Assembly (NCBI GenBank): GCA_963556495.2
Contig: OY747712.1
Span: 17,448,735 to 17,512,734 of the forward strand
Direction of reading: 5' to 3'
DNA from: Valencia hispanica
Lineage: Eukaryota > Chordata > Actinopteri > Cyprinodontiformes > Valenciidae
Length of the DNA: 64,000 bases
Notes under the pieces: model-generated
Told to the model about the DNA's origin: nothing
What the model saw: only the letters and a program-made list of their open reading frames with translations
Database searches by the model: none
In this document: positions 11,666 through 23,768 of the stretch, in pieces
Layout of the letters: every line of letters begins with the position of its first letter
Position numbering within the stretch: position 1 is the first letter of the stretch
Made by a program: the position numbers and the translations under genes

Positions 11666-13904
11666 AGGAAGGATCTAGGTAGCAGTCACCCTTGCAGTGA
11701 ATCTGAAGAAGCCTCTGACTGAAGACTTTTGCTTTGTGGCAGTCTCGTGACTGCCATGACATGCTAACAGCTTGATTTCCCAGCGGCAGAGAGGATACTT
11801 CATAGTATTATGTTCTGGATAACACCATTGGCAAACACTGCTAATCCACCTCATTTGCATTTGCTGCTCCTATTTAAATTTCTGTCTGGCCTAATGATTG
11901 GAAAGCCATGCAGAGAGACATTGGAGTCTGGAACATGATCCTTTCCCATTATGGCCTATGGAAGAGATGGTTTGACCTTCCTCCTTCTCTCTCTGCTCCT
12001 TAGTCCACTTCTGCATCCATGAACACTTTTTTCAACTCCTTGGGCATTCTGGGTACATTATGAAGCTAGGCCTCCTGCTGTGTTGCTAACAGACAAGCTG
12101 TAGATTTTCAAAGTGAAAGCTTGTGGCCAGCAGCACCTATAGTAAAATAAAACAAAAGAAAAATTTCAAAACTGTAAAATAAAACAAAAGAAAAATTTCA
12201 AAACTGAAGAGAAATACATTATTAGCTTATATTTACTAATAAAATTTAGCCTGATCACTGAGGATATTAGTTAGCAAATCGAAGTGGTTTTTGAACGTTG
12301 AACTAGAATAAAGTTAAATTTAATTTGATAAAATTTGCAGATCCGTGTTCAGATTATAGATGTAATAGAGCCCAGTAACCATCAGCAACAGTTTGTATGA
12401 CTGGTTCGGATGAAGCAAAATCATGTGTGTGAACAAGTTATCTTCATGGCTCTTAGTGCCTTTTAGCCTCACATCACCCTTCAAAATTGAACCGAAATTG
12501 CTTTGGTGTACTACTGCAGCCCAAGTACTACTTATACCACAGAGTGAAAACCTTGGTAAAAAAAAAAGATATAAAAACATCTGCCTTCCTGTTTGGTTTA
12601 ATATCTATGTATGCTGTGTTTTGTATTCATGAAACACAAGAACCTTACATAACATGCTTGTTGTTTCTCTCATTCTTGTAACTAATACCCCAAAAACAGG
12701 ACAATGGGGATTTCACAAAGTATGTATGATTATGTAAACCCCCCCCAAAAAATCAAAACCATTGTATCTGTTTTATTAAAAAACTAGACATGTTCTGTCT
12801 TATCTCTTGAGGCGGACTTCTTGGAGAACACAGCTTGAGTAGTACAATTGGCAGTTGTCTGATTATATAAAGTAAAAAGGCTTTATTCAGAGGTGCATTT
12901 GCTGTACTTCAATGGACATGCTCTAAGCAACTTCAGTCTTTGATAGAAAATGTGTAAAATGTGCATAGTAACAAGATAATTTATGTTGTGATTTATTTCT
13001 TTCATGTCCTGCAGGTTGAATCCAATTAATAGTTACTTGAGAAACTGGAACTGTGTCTAAATATACATTTCTCAGATATAAATTATAGTCAAACTATCTA
13101 AATCTATTTTTATGACACATAAGGAACAGCTCATAGCTCTTCCAACAAGTCTGTGTGGAGTTTGCAAAGTAATTTTATAACTGTTTTTTAGCTCTTCATG
13201 AATACACTTTCATTTGGGGTTTTACATTGCTACAGTTATCGTCAGACATCACACCTACACGTGCAGTGATACATGACCTTAAAAATTTAATGGGAATATA
13301 TTACTTTTGTTCATTGTGTCTGGTTGTTGAAACTGCATCGTGGAGCCCCAATAAATCATCATGATTGTTCATAAAATCGGAATTTTACAGCCCTAACATG
13401 TTTGTGTTATTTTTTTTTTACCTCATCACAATAAATAAAGAAATGAAATATGTTAAATTTAAACTTTTTGAACTTATTTTCAGGGTTTCTGCAACACTTT
13501 TGGTTGAGTTAGTCTAGATAGCCAACATTAAAGGTCAAATGTTGAAAGTATGAAACATAAACAAATCACAATCAGTCTTTCTACTGATTTTCAAATGAGA
13601 TAAGTAATTTTAAAACACACTTTTTCAAAACGAATTTGCTTTCTCAACCAGAAAGGGATAATCAGTTCATGCTCTGGTTGAAAGAGACAAAGAGCTCCTC
13701 CTTTACACAATTGAGGTGTTGTTTGTGAGCATAAATTCTTTTAGCAGAGAAAATTTGGTCTTTTACTGTGGTTTTTGTTTTTAATTGTCCTCTATCCATA
13801 CAAAATATTTGCTTAGAGAAATGCCTGATCAAAAATAATCTCAATTTTCCAAATCTTCCTCCTGCTAGGTTAAACCCATGCTAGTTAGCTGCAGTAGTGG
13901 CCGA
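11666..13904. other. Intergenic DNA with one short tandem duplication
   Basis: AT-rich with no convincing gene. It holds the perfect tandem duplication at 12142-12205. Overlapping small frames near 12320-12680 have no supporting features. Confidence 0.4.
12142..12205. repeat. Perfect tandem duplication, 2 x 32 bp
   Basis: Positions 12142-12173 and 12174-12205 are identical (each begins GTAAAATAAAAC and ends TTTCAAAACT). Identity suggests a recent slippage or duplication event. Confidence 0.95.
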
Positions 13905-15110
13905 TTTAGATTATCATGTGCGAGCCAAATTGACCAGAGATTTAGAACAAGAGGATATCAACAAAGAACTATACTCAGAGCGTACAACAAGGCAAAATGC
14001 CTCCCCAGAGAACAACTGTTAGTTTCGAAAGAGAAAAATCAATAAAGATCAGATAATGTATATTTTTGACATAATACAGTAATCATGCCAACAAAATTAA
14101 ACGAATTATTGAAAGAAACTGGGACATACTGAAAAGCAATAGTGTTTTTAGGGAAGCCCTCCCAGATGCTCCAACCATTAGCTTCAGACAAGCTCCAACC
14201 TTAAATGATAAACTTGTTCTATGTCATCTTCCCCCCATACAACAAAAAACATGGCTCTCTACCAGAAAAGGTAACCATAAGTGTGGACATTGTAATCACT
14301 GTAATAATAAGGTTAACGCTAATTTGTTCATTATAATCTCCTCTGGACGTAGGTTTAACATAAATTTGTTTATCAATTGCAATACTTCATATGTAGTCTA
14401 CAGACTGGTATGCCCATGTGGTTGCTTTTACATTCGGAGAACTAAGTGTAAATTAAAGGTAAGACTTGCAGAGCATAAAAAGGCGATAAGATCTGGAAAT
14501 CGTCAATATCCTATGGCAGTACATTATAAAGATGTAAACCATGGAAGTTGTAGCTCTCTTAAAATTACAAGCATAGAGCATATTAAAAACTCAATTAGAG
14601 GAGGTGATAGGTTAAAGAAACTCTTACAAAGAGAATCATTTTGGATTTACACACTGAAAGCTACATGCTTCCCTAGTCTAAATGGAGAACTAGATTTTGT
14701 TCCTTTCTTGTAACACTTCCTTTAAGCTTAGTCGTTTCTTATATCTGTAGTAGAAAGTGTCTTTTATCTAAAATTTCCTCTACATTAAAAAAAATATTTT
14801 GTCTAGTTTAACTTTTGTAGAATTATATGCTTTTTCTCTGTAGTCAAATTGATCAGGATTAATGATTGTAAGGAATTTCTTTGATACTAGTCATTCAATC
14901 ATGTGACTTTCTACCTGCTCAACCTAAGCAGCTGTTGCTGATTGCTGGTCTTAACAAGGAAGTGAGCTGATTGTCAAACACTTCAAGCCCTGACGAAGGC
15001 CTTGCTGGCTGTAATGCGTAGGCATGTTTTTATTTGACTAGCCATGGATAAATTAAGGCTTTATTTTAAACCTATATCCTCCTGAGTGCCTCAGACCCTT
15101 ATCTTGAAAC
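13905..15110 (+). mobile_element. Penelope-like retroelement, 3' portion (relic)
   Basis: At 13920-14040 a broken frame gives RFRTRGYQQRTILRAYNKA, the region following the reverse transcriptase in Penelope-like elements. An open frame at 14324-14713 encodes a GIY-YIG endonuclease domain. The tail at about 14985-15025, CCCTGACGAAGGCC...TGTAATGCGTAGGC, is of the type that ends these elements. The 5' part with the reverse transcriptase core is missing. Confidence 0.7.
14324..14713 (+). pseudogene. GIY-YIG endonuclease domain of Penelope-like element
   Basis: The 129-codon open frame contains NCNTSYVVYRLVCPCGCFYI, then RRTKCKLKVRLAEHKKAI, matching the GIY-YIG nuclease of Penelope-like elements: VVY for GIY, and FYI followed by R where YIG is expected. 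The CPCG cysteines and the KxRLxEH segment are kept. The Gly to Arg change in YIG and the lack of an intact reverse transcriptase argue that this is a dead remnant. The frame continues upstream of 14324 (a cysteine/histidine-rich CGHCNHC stretch near 14285), so the first ATG is not the true domain start. Confidence 0.7.
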
Positions 15111-17269
15111 CAGAGAATGTATTTGTGCATTTTGAAATGATTTCTAACAACTATATGTAAAGGGTTAGCTTAAATTAACTTTTAGTGCAAAATGACTTGA
15201 GAGAAAACTAACTGTACATGGTTTTATTGAGTCTGAGTGGCAAGACTGACAGAGTGAAATATTGTTTAGACTTTACTGTTATATAGTTTAAACCCTCACA
15301 AGTAAAACCGAAGCAAACTATGTGTGGAGAAGTGAGACTTTTAGGTGGCTCCAGTCCTTTCATACCTGGTATGTTTTCTGCAGATGCTGCACCCTAATTC
15401 AGATAATAACCCAGCCCCTAGTATGAACCCAGGGCATTTACCTGATTGCTGACCGAATAAACATTTTCTGAATTACAGTTTTTCTCAAAAGTGGTCATTT
15501 GCCCTGCATTCTAATGCATTCTGAGGTGCATTTTTTCTGGCTTTCTTTCTCTCATGCTTTTCTACATCGTTCTTGACTTTAAACATGGTATTTACAGTAA
15601 AAACAAATTCCAAGGTGGACCAAAGTTTATCTTAAATAGTTATATTCTTATATAGGACTCTGCACCTGATCTGCATTTGTAGTTCAGGCTTTTCTTTGCA
15701 CACTTGCACACATCATCTTGTAGCACCTTTTGTGCAAGAACAACCAGTTACCAATATTCTACTTTCTTCCATTGAGTGAGTTGTTTGAGTTCGGATGGAC
15801 CGAAGTAGAAAATTAGCTCCCTAAAACAGAGAAGTCAAACTGAGCAGAAAGTAAAAGGCAATGCTTTTGTTATTATTATTAACATTTGTTTTTCTTTTTT
15901 GCCAATTAGTAGGAAAATGTTTCAACTTGTCAAACTTATCTTTTTTCTTAAATCTGAAACACGCAGGTAGAAGCTCCAACAATAAAAAGTGAAAACCAGG
16001 GGAAAATTAATGAAAGAAAAATGAATGCCTTGACGTTTCTGTTTAGGCAACAGATAAATCAAACAGATGAACCATTTTACTTTCTGTTTGCTCTAATTAT
16101 TCTTTTTCAGGCACATTTAAAGGGACAGTTGCAACAGAAGTAACTGTTCAATGTGTATTATTATTCAGTCCACAGCCTTTGAAATAGTTCTGCTCTTGTC
16201 CATGTTGTTGCTTTACTTATACCATGTGCCAAGATAAAGAGTTTCACATCCTGATGAATGGCTTCTTGGAGGCATATTCCTTTCAAATGTATGTAAATGA
16301 CAGCATAGATGAAGGGATAAAACAGCATATCATACTGTCTGAAAGGAATCCTGAACACAACACAGTGAATCATTACCCGGACCAAGTCCAAGTCTCCTTG
16401 GCATCGGACCGTCATATCCTGACAAATGGGGCCATTAATCCATCAGGATTTCTTGAACATGCAAGCCAAGATCAGAGATCATGGATGCCGTTTTTCTTCT
16501 CTCAAGTAAGTACAAGTTTCCAGTGAACACTATATGAATGTGATCAAATGTACACAGACAGCAGGAAATATGGCAAGCCAAAATTGCACAACAAAGGCCA
16601 AGCAAACTGCCAATAAATTACTTAAAGAATAATACACATAAAATGCTGTAAGAGTCTGGGTGGCATCTGGGGAGAATATTTATATTTCTCCCCAGATGCC
16701 ACTCTTTGGGTGTGTGCTTTTAGGGCCAAACAACAGTGCCCAGCAGGTTTGAGCAGTGAAAAGAAAACACAGATGCATCGCTTCACTTGGTTTCAGGAGA
16801 TGATGTTAAGAAACAAAAACAGCGAGTGGTCCTATCAGGTGTCCACTCAAGCACTGAGAGATCATTAACTCTTGTCACTCTGCATAATACAAAAATTCAT
16901 TTGACAGTGACATGAAAAGCTATTTTCAGGAGTTAACAGGAAAAGCTTAAAGTGGAAATTCGATATATAGGGGTGCTGACAAGGCATTTAATGAAATGTT
17001 TCTCCACTGCCATGGGCTAATAAGATAACATATCACTAACTGCACAAATGATCGTTCATAACATCAGATTCTGTTAAGGATAAGATAAAGATGGAACATT
17101 AAATCATAATACATAAGTAAATGTAGCTGTGTATCACATACATTTTTCTTATATAGTTAAATCCCCACAACTCAAAATGCAGAAGAAATACATTACAGTT
17201 GCACCTAAAATGATTTAATGCCCTCTGCAAATTTGGTAAATTAGTAGAAAATAATCAGATGACACAAGA
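15111..17269. other. Intergenic DNA, no certain gene
   Basis: AT-rich DNA. It contains an unexplained stretch open on both strands at 16161-16526 and a perfect hairpin at 16660-16702 (both in findings). I recognise no protein family. Confidence 0.35.
16660..16702. repeat. Perfect 17-bp inverted repeat (hairpin)
   Basis: GTGGCATCTGGGGAGAA (16660-16676), a 9-nt loop of A/T only, then the exact reverse complement (16686-16702). The length and loop would suit a small structured RNA or a palindromic mobile-element end. No family was recognised. Confidence 0.8.
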
Positions 17270-18385
17270 ACACTCTGAATAGTTCAATAAATCTATTAAT
17301 AAAAGGATTTTATTCAACCTCTTGGACAGGATTCTCTGTCAGAGCACTCGTTTGAAAAAAGGCACAGCTGAGCCATACTAATACCTGAATGTTAGGAGTA
17401 AGGTTAAATCAAGAGAATTTCCCCAATATTTTAGAGATCATCGTCTTGCACAATCAAGGGAAAGGAAACAAAAAGATACCAAAGGCAATGAATGTGGAGA
17501 AACAGCTGAAAGTATAGTTCACAAGTTTGAAGTTAAGTTGGAGGTGGCAGGAACAGGACAGTATCAGGGCTTCCACCAGGTTCCTGAGGAGGATGGTGAT
17601 AGAAAATCCTTAACTGACTGCAAAAGACCCACAGCAAGACTTGCAGGCAGCAACTACTGAGGTTTCAGCTTCCACTTCTTAAACAATGAAGGGCTCCGTG
17701 CTTAAACTCCAAAAGATAAACCACTACTGACCCAAAAGCACTAGATAAATCAGCTCCAGTTTCATCAGACAAAAAAAGCCAAAAATAAACAGGCTAAAGA
17801 GGTTATAGGAATCTGAGGAGGAAATTTGAAGCATACGCTGAAAAGAAAACCATGCTTATAGTAAAGCTTGGTGATAACTCAGTGATGCACTGGGGCTGCT
17901 TGGCCTCCTCAAGCTTTAGAAACCTGCAATATGAACTCAGTTAAATTTTAGGAAATCCTGGGAGAAATCTCATGGTGTCGGCGAGGAAGCAGAATCTTGA
18001 GTGTCATTGGACCTTGAAACAGGAGAACGACAACAAGCATATCTCCAACTCCAAGGCTAGGTTTCAGTAGTAATCCAGGAAGACAGTAGAGTGCCCATCT
18101 TGAACTTTAATAAAAATCTCTTGTGGAGTTTCAAAAAAAGGCATCTGCAGCTCAGAAATCCAAGAGTATCAGTGAATCGGTTTCCTTTGCCCATTACAAC
18201 AAGACTAAGATTCCTCAGGAAAGCTGCCAGAATCTGGTGTCTGGCTCTTAATCCCATTTACAGCAGGTCATAACAACACAAGGGTGCTCTGAGATGCTTG
18301 TCATGAATGGTTTGAATAATTATGAGACGGTAGAAGTCCATGAAAGTGGCCCTATTTTGTTGAATTTGGAAAACTCACTTGTAAT
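17270..18385 (+). mobile_element. Decayed Tc1-like transposon
   Basis: Long stretches follow a common fish Tc1 family in order. They include GTGGAGAAACAGCTG (17492), CCACCAGGTTCCTGAGGAGG (17575), ACTACTGACCCAAAAGCAC (17724), a broken GGGCTGCTTGGCCTCCTC (17892) and GAATAATTATGAGACGGTAG near 18314. Many stops and indels leave no usable transposase. Confidence 0.7.
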
Positions 18386-19424
18386 ATTATCTGAGTGGAG
18401 CTATTTAGATAGTTTATTGTTATTATTATTATTTTCGCAAACAGCTGCTAATTTGTATATTTTGCCTATAAACATACTTTGCAGTGGTTGAACAATATTA
18501 AGTCCATCTGTTCACCCATAGGATCTAAAGGACAAAGGCAGGGCAACAGTGATGATAACCTAGTAGGAACCAGGTGTGAGGGCAGATGGAAAATAAGGCC
18601 AGAAGAAACAAGCCAGTCAAGTTTCTTAAAGAAGTCTAGTTGTCAAAACGGGCTTTTAAAGTTTAAGCCAACCAATGTCAACATACTGTCTCAATGGAAT
18701 GCTATGATCAAATAAAAAAAACATAAAAGGATCACAAAGTTTATCTCTACAAAGCTTTTTAATTATTCTACAACAAAACTATAAAGCATGAACAAATTAG
18801 ACATGTCTAAAAAATTTTATTACATATACAAGGAGATGATAGAGGCATCGGGGTGATGGCCTGTAAATCTAAATCTGAACTATTCTAGTCATAATACTGT
18901 ATTAGTTAAAATATAATGCATATTTTTACATTACTTATTGGGAATGAACGTCTTGCTTCTCTTTCTCATAAGCTTTAGTGATGAATAATCAGATGCTGAG
19001 ATAGCCTGCAGCCTTTGTGAGCCCATAAAACATTTGCGTAACAGCTTTTGGGAATTTCCACCCAATAAATAATAAAAATAAATAAGTAACAGTATTAAGT
19101 AAATAATTAAAAGTAACCCTTTTTCACACACTGTATGCACTATTAACTGTACTACCATATGCTTTAAAACCTGAAGACAAACTAATGGAACATGATGCAT
19201 CTAATTTCTGAGAATAAAATTCATAAAAATGAAAAGAAAACCGAAAAAAAAACAACTACAGGTCACATTAAAATAAAAGTAAAAACTTGGTGTTCATATT
19301 ACCAAGGGAAAGTTAAAAAGGATCAAACAGCAAGTGATTCACTCAGTTAAACGTTCAGGTTGATTTATCTGGAAATCTTTATATCTTCATGGGTATATGC
19401 TTAATGCTGACATGTATTCTGTTA
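18386..19424. other. Intergenic DNA, nothing identified
   Basis: AT-rich with short TTA runs. Small frames at 18479-18715 and 18931-19200 have no domain support. Confidence 0.4.
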
Positions 19425-21025
19425 CAGTGGCTTGCAAAAGTATTCGGCCCCCTTGAACTTTTCCAAATTTTGTCACATTAAAGCCACAAACATGAATCAA
19501 TTTTATTGGAATTCCAGGTGAAAGACCAATACAAAGTGGTGTACACGTGAGAAGTGGAACGAAAATCATACATGATTCCAAACATTTTTTACAAATAAAT
19601 AACTGAAAAGTGGGGTGTGCGTAATTATTCAGCCCCCTTTGGTCTGAGTGCAGTCAGTTGCCCATAGACATTGCCTGATGAGTGCTAATGACTAAACAGA
19701 GTGCACCTGTGTGTAATCTAATGTCAGTACAAATACAGCTGCCCTGTGACGGCCTCAGAAGTTGTCTAAGAGAATGTTGGGAGCAACAACACCATGAAGT
19801 CCAAAGAACACACCAGACAGGCCAGGGATAAAGTTATTGAGAAATTTAAAGCAGGCTTAGGCTACAAAAAGATTTCCCAACCCTTGAACATCCCACGGAG
19901 CGCTGTTCAAGCGATCATTCAGAAATGGAAGGAGTATGGCACAACTGTAAACCTACCAAGACAAGGCCGTCCACCTAAACTCACAGGCCGAACAAGGAGA
20001 GCGCTGATCAGAAATGCAGCCAAGAGGCCCATGGTGACTCTGGACGAGCTGCAGAGATCTACAGCTCAGGTGGGGGAATCTGTCTATAGGACAACTATCA
20101 GTGGTGCACTGCACAAAGGTGGCCTTTATGGAAGAGTGGCAAGAAGAAAGCCATTGTTAAAAGAAAACCATAAGAAGTCCCGTTTGCAGTTTGCCACAAG
20201 CCATGTGGGGGACACAGCAAACATGTGGAAGAAGATGCTCTGGTCAGATGAGACCAAAATTGAACTTTTTGGCCAAAATGGAAAACGCTATATGTGGCGG
20301 AAAACTAACACTGCACATCACTCTGAACACACCATCCCCACTGTCAAATATGGTGGTGGCAGCATCATGCTCTGGGGATGCTTCTCTTCAGCAGGTACAG
20401 GGAAGCTGGTCAGAGTTGATGGGAAGATGGATGGAGCCAAATACAGGGCAATCTTGGAAGAAAACCTCTTGGAGTCTGCAAAAGACTTGAGACTGGGGCG
20501 GAGGTTCACCTTCCAGCAGGACAACGACCCTAAACATAAAGCCAGGGCAACAAGGGAATGGTTTAAAACAAAACATATCCATGTGTTAGAATGGCCCAGT
20601 CCAGATCTAAATCCAATCGAGAATCTGCAGCAAGATCTGAAAACTGCTGTTCACAAACGCTGTCCATCTAATCTGACTGAGCTGGAGCTGTTTTGCAAAG
20701 AAGAATGGGCAAGAATTTCAGTCTCTAGATGTGTAAAGCTGGTAGAGACATACCCTAAAAGACTGGCAGCTGTTATTGCAGCAAAAAGTGGTTCTACAAA
20801 GTATTGACTCAGGGGGCTGAATAATTACGCACACCCCACTTTTCAGTTATTTATTTGTAAAAAAATGTTTGGAATCATGTATGATTTTCGTTCCACTTCT
20901 CACGTGTACACCACTTTGTATTGGTCTTTCACGTGGAATTCCAATAAAATTGATTCATGTTTGTGGCTGTAATGTGACAAAATTTGGAAAAGTTCAAGGG
21001 GGCCGAATACTTTTGCAAGCCACTG
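19425..21025 (+). mobile_element. Near-complete Tc1-like transposon, 1.6 kb
   Basis: Begins CAGTGGCTTGCAAAAG right after a TA (19423-19424) and ends CTTTTGCAAGCCACTG at 21025; the right flank is TG instead of the expected TA. The terminal inverted repeats are long, 19425-19637 and 20813-21025, about 213 bp, and nearly identical. They surround one transposase gene at 19794-20807. The size and structure are those of a young fish Tc1 element. A second, almost identical copy starts at 62777 in the opposite orientation. Confidence 0.95.
19794..20807 (+). CDS. Tc1-family transposase, 337 aa, catalytic deletion
   Basis: Transposase for cut-and-paste movement at TA sites. The N-terminal paired-like helix-turn-helix region (residues ~1-110) includes KISQPLNIPRSAVQAIIQKW and RQGRPPKLTGRTRRALIR. 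The catalytic DDE domain has the first Asp in LWSDETK, the second in FQQDNDPKHK and the Glu in DLNPIENL. Against the second copy this one has lost two residues (WPS-PDLNP instead of WPSQSPDLNP), shortening the Asp-to-Glu spacing from the usual 34 to 32, and has ENLQQD where ENLWQD is usual. The length is otherwise normal. Both changes lie in the conserved catalytic segment, so the protein is probably inactive although the frame is open. Confidence 0.95.
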   Translation: MKSKEHTRQARDKVIEKFKAGLGYKKISQPLNIPRSAVQAIIQKWKEYGTTVNLPRQGRPPKLTGRTRRALIRNAAKRPMVTLDELQRSTAQVGESVYRTTISGALHKGGLYGRVARRKPLLKENHKKSRLQFATSHVGDTANMWKKMLWSDETKIELFGQNGKRYMWRKTNTAHHSEHTIPTVKYGGGSIMLWGCFSSAGTGKLVRVDGKMDGAKYRAILEENLLESAKDLRLGRRFTFQQDNDPKHKARATREWFKTKHIHVLEWPSPDLNPIENLQQDLKTAVHKRCPSNLTELELFCKEEWARISVSRCVKLVETYPKRLAAVIAAKSGSTKY

Positions 21026-23100
21026 TGTTTGCCACTTAAAATAATCCCTTCAACAATGAGTAATAAATGCTAAATAAAAGTAATTCACATTCTTTAACAT
21101 CTTTATCCTTGGCAGTCATGGGAACTGGAAGATATGCCAAAATGTGTCTGTAGAAATGTTTTAAAAGCTGCCCGTGTGTACAACACTGAATTTAGGTGAA
21201 GTTGCTAGAGTTGAATTTGTAGCCTAGGCTAGACAATAGTATCACTTACAATAGGTTAAAATAATACATGATTCATCTCTTCAGTAAAATAAATAAAAAG
21301 CACCCAAATTTTGCACTTAAGTAAGAGTAGCACTACATATTATTACTCAAGTAAAAGTAAAAAGTAGGCGTCCAAGAAATGACTTCAGTAAAAGTAAAAA
21401 CGTATTTAGTAAAAAGGTGACTGAAGTACTGGGTAACTGATCATGACGTCTGATTTAAAATGTAAAAAATGATGTCATCAGACAGACAAAAATAGTATGA
21501 AGTTTTGTACAAATTACAAAACTTGTACAGGCCGAATAATTTAAACATAAAACTTATTAAACTAATTCTGTACTCTAAGTAGGTAATGTAGACATGTATG
21601 TTAGAAGAGGTTTAAAGTACTTCCAGTGACAATATATTGTGTTTACTATATCATCTTGGTCTCCAAATGGTTCAGCAAATAGAAAATAAAATTAGAACAA
21701 AGCTTGTGTACAAACAATAAGTCTCACTATATTCTATGTTCTATATTGAAACACTGTTAGCAGTGGGCATATTCTTAACAGGAAGAGTGGTCCCATATAG
21801 AGGGGTCTTTTTAATGCACAACTAAACATGCACATTCTGTAAATATTTTCTAATATTTTTAGATTATCCTACTCAGTTGCACATTCAAATTTGAATATGG
21901 CACTTTATTTTAAATAACATCACAGTACTTTTGTTTTGTAATTTTGTCCTTAATGTACATATATTATTCTTAGGTTAGTTTTTTTTACACTTTCCTATTT
22001 TTCTTTCGTGAATCTAAATGCTTTTATTACTTGCCACTTTGCTGCTGTTACAGCTAATTTCCCCCATTGTGGGACAATAAAGGATTATTCTATTCTATTC
22101 TATTCTATTCTATTCTATTCTATTCTATTCTATTCTATTCTATTTTTCTATTCTATAACCTTGAGCCAGCCGAGGGGATACATTTTAGGGTTGATCATTT
22201 TTTTGCATGCTGAGATAAAAGTTTAACCTTTAAGACATACTTGTAAATAAAAATGAATAGATTTAAAGATAATTATTAAATATTCATGTTGTAAATTAGG
22301 CCTGAGGTTAAATAGTGCAGGTCTGGATTCCTAACCCACAGCAATATAGACATAGAGGTGCTCTAGATGTTGTGGATTTGATGAGGAAATGTTTATTTCA
22401 GTCATTGGAGACTTGACACTTCAATTGGACTCAGAGAGAAAGACTTGAGACTTTAGGAGTTACTTCAACCTTTTTTGTGATTTCTAAAATGTTTATGGTC
22501 AATATATTTTTAACTGGAACAAAAAGCATAGTTTAGGAAACACATTTGTTACATGTGAAACCACCAAATTTAACAAAAATATTTTTTTTACAGTGGTGGA
22601 AAAAATAAATGGTTTAATTTTGAACTATTGATAGTCTTTCTTTTTCACAATGATCAACATTAGATTATAAAAGTCTGAATGTTTTTAAAATGTTGCATAG
22701 AGAGTCCTGATGATACTCAGTGCAAATTAAATAACAGCTCAGACTCTACTGATTATCTGTCTGAAATTGAAAGGGCAAATTCAGCATTTTAGCCACATTC
22801 ACACAAAAGTTGATTCTTACTTTACAGAAAAAAAAGAAAAAGTACATTAACGACAAAATATGTTTTAAGAAACATCACTTAAAAAGAAATTGTAAAATGG
22901 AAATGTAGTATAAATAAATAGTTCAGAACTGGTAAAATGAACAAATTAAAATAGCAAAAATCTCTTGTGTGGGCACAACAAGAACTCAGAGAAGCATTAA
23001 AGCTAATGAGCTAGCCTTTAAAAAGACAAAAAAGAAAGATAAATTCAAGTTCAAAGGTGGTTTGTGAAACACATATCCTTGGCCACATGCCAGTGGAGTG
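21026..23100. other. Intergenic DNA with repeat fragments
   Basis: Contains a fragment of the ACTTGAGTAA-type MITE (about 21295-21440, compare 43803-44522) and a retroelement-like 3' tail leading into an ATTCT microsatellite (22087-22144). No gene was recognised. Confidence 0.45.
22040..22144 (+). repeat. Retroelement-like tail plus (ATTCT)n
   Basis: TTTCCCCCATTGTGGGACAA at 22057-22076, followed by TAAAGGATT, then runs directly into about 11.6 copies of ATTCT (22087-22144). The same kind of phrase followed by a short tandem repeat is seen at the 3' ends of dispersed fish retroelements, so the microsatellite was probably seeded by such a tail. Confidence 0.55.
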
Positions 23101-23110
23101 AGGCGGGCTT

Positions 23111-23185
23111 TATAAAGAGCGCTCCCTCCACAGGTTTGGTAGACACAAAAAAAGAGAGCTGACACTGACACAGAGAGATTCACAG
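23111..23185 (+). promoter_or_regulatory. TATA box and probable non-coding first exon of the chemokine gene
   Basis: TATAAAG at 23111-23117 is followed at a typical distance by a purine-rich stretch ending in CACAG|GTGAGT (exon end 23185). The next acceptor, TTTGTTCCAG, ends at 23746, just before the coding start. This gives a 5' UTR intron of about 560 bp. Inferred from consensus only. Confidence 0.5.
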
Positions 23186-23768
23186 GTGAGTCATTTTGGG
23201 GTTACAGTTTGTTTTGTTTATTTTTCTAACCGTATTGGATTACTTTGTGAGAATTTGCTAATTATTCACTTTACTACTTCATAACAGAAATTGATTTACC
23301 ATTTACCATTTACTACTTTATTAAAAGAAAACAGGAATTGAGACCTATTTGCAGGATGTACGTGTGTAGTAAAAGCAGGGATTAGGTTAGTAGTACAAAT
23401 CCAAAACAGAGAATAGGAATTCTGGTTACATCCTACATCTCAATTTTTTGAAAAGCAACAAGAAGTGCATTAGGTGTGAAAAAAATGAAAGCAAACATGC
23501 TTGTCATTTAGAGGCAAAAATGATTTATATAATAAGTGACAACTTTTTTTTCCTTCATCCAAAATAAAAACACTTGTAGATCCACGGTGTGACTGGAAAG
23601 GTTTTAGATGATGAAAAGCATTTCTGCCTTTTTGTTCAAAGTTCAAGGTTTATAAGGGAAGGTGTGGGAGAACTGAGCTGCAGTAATAAGAGTGATAACG
23701 CTGATTGTGTGTGCGATGTAAAAAACCTTTGATTTTTTTGTTCCAGAGCTGCATCCACACATTTCATC

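Noticed and set aside
20191..20582. Additional frames on both strands within the Tc1 transposase
   Set aside because: Shadows of the 19794-20807 gene; the same shadows appear in the second copy at 63224-63615.
22087..22144. Possible CRISPR-like or satellite array
   Set aside because: A pentanucleotide run without spacers; an ordinary microsatellite in a eukaryotic genome.
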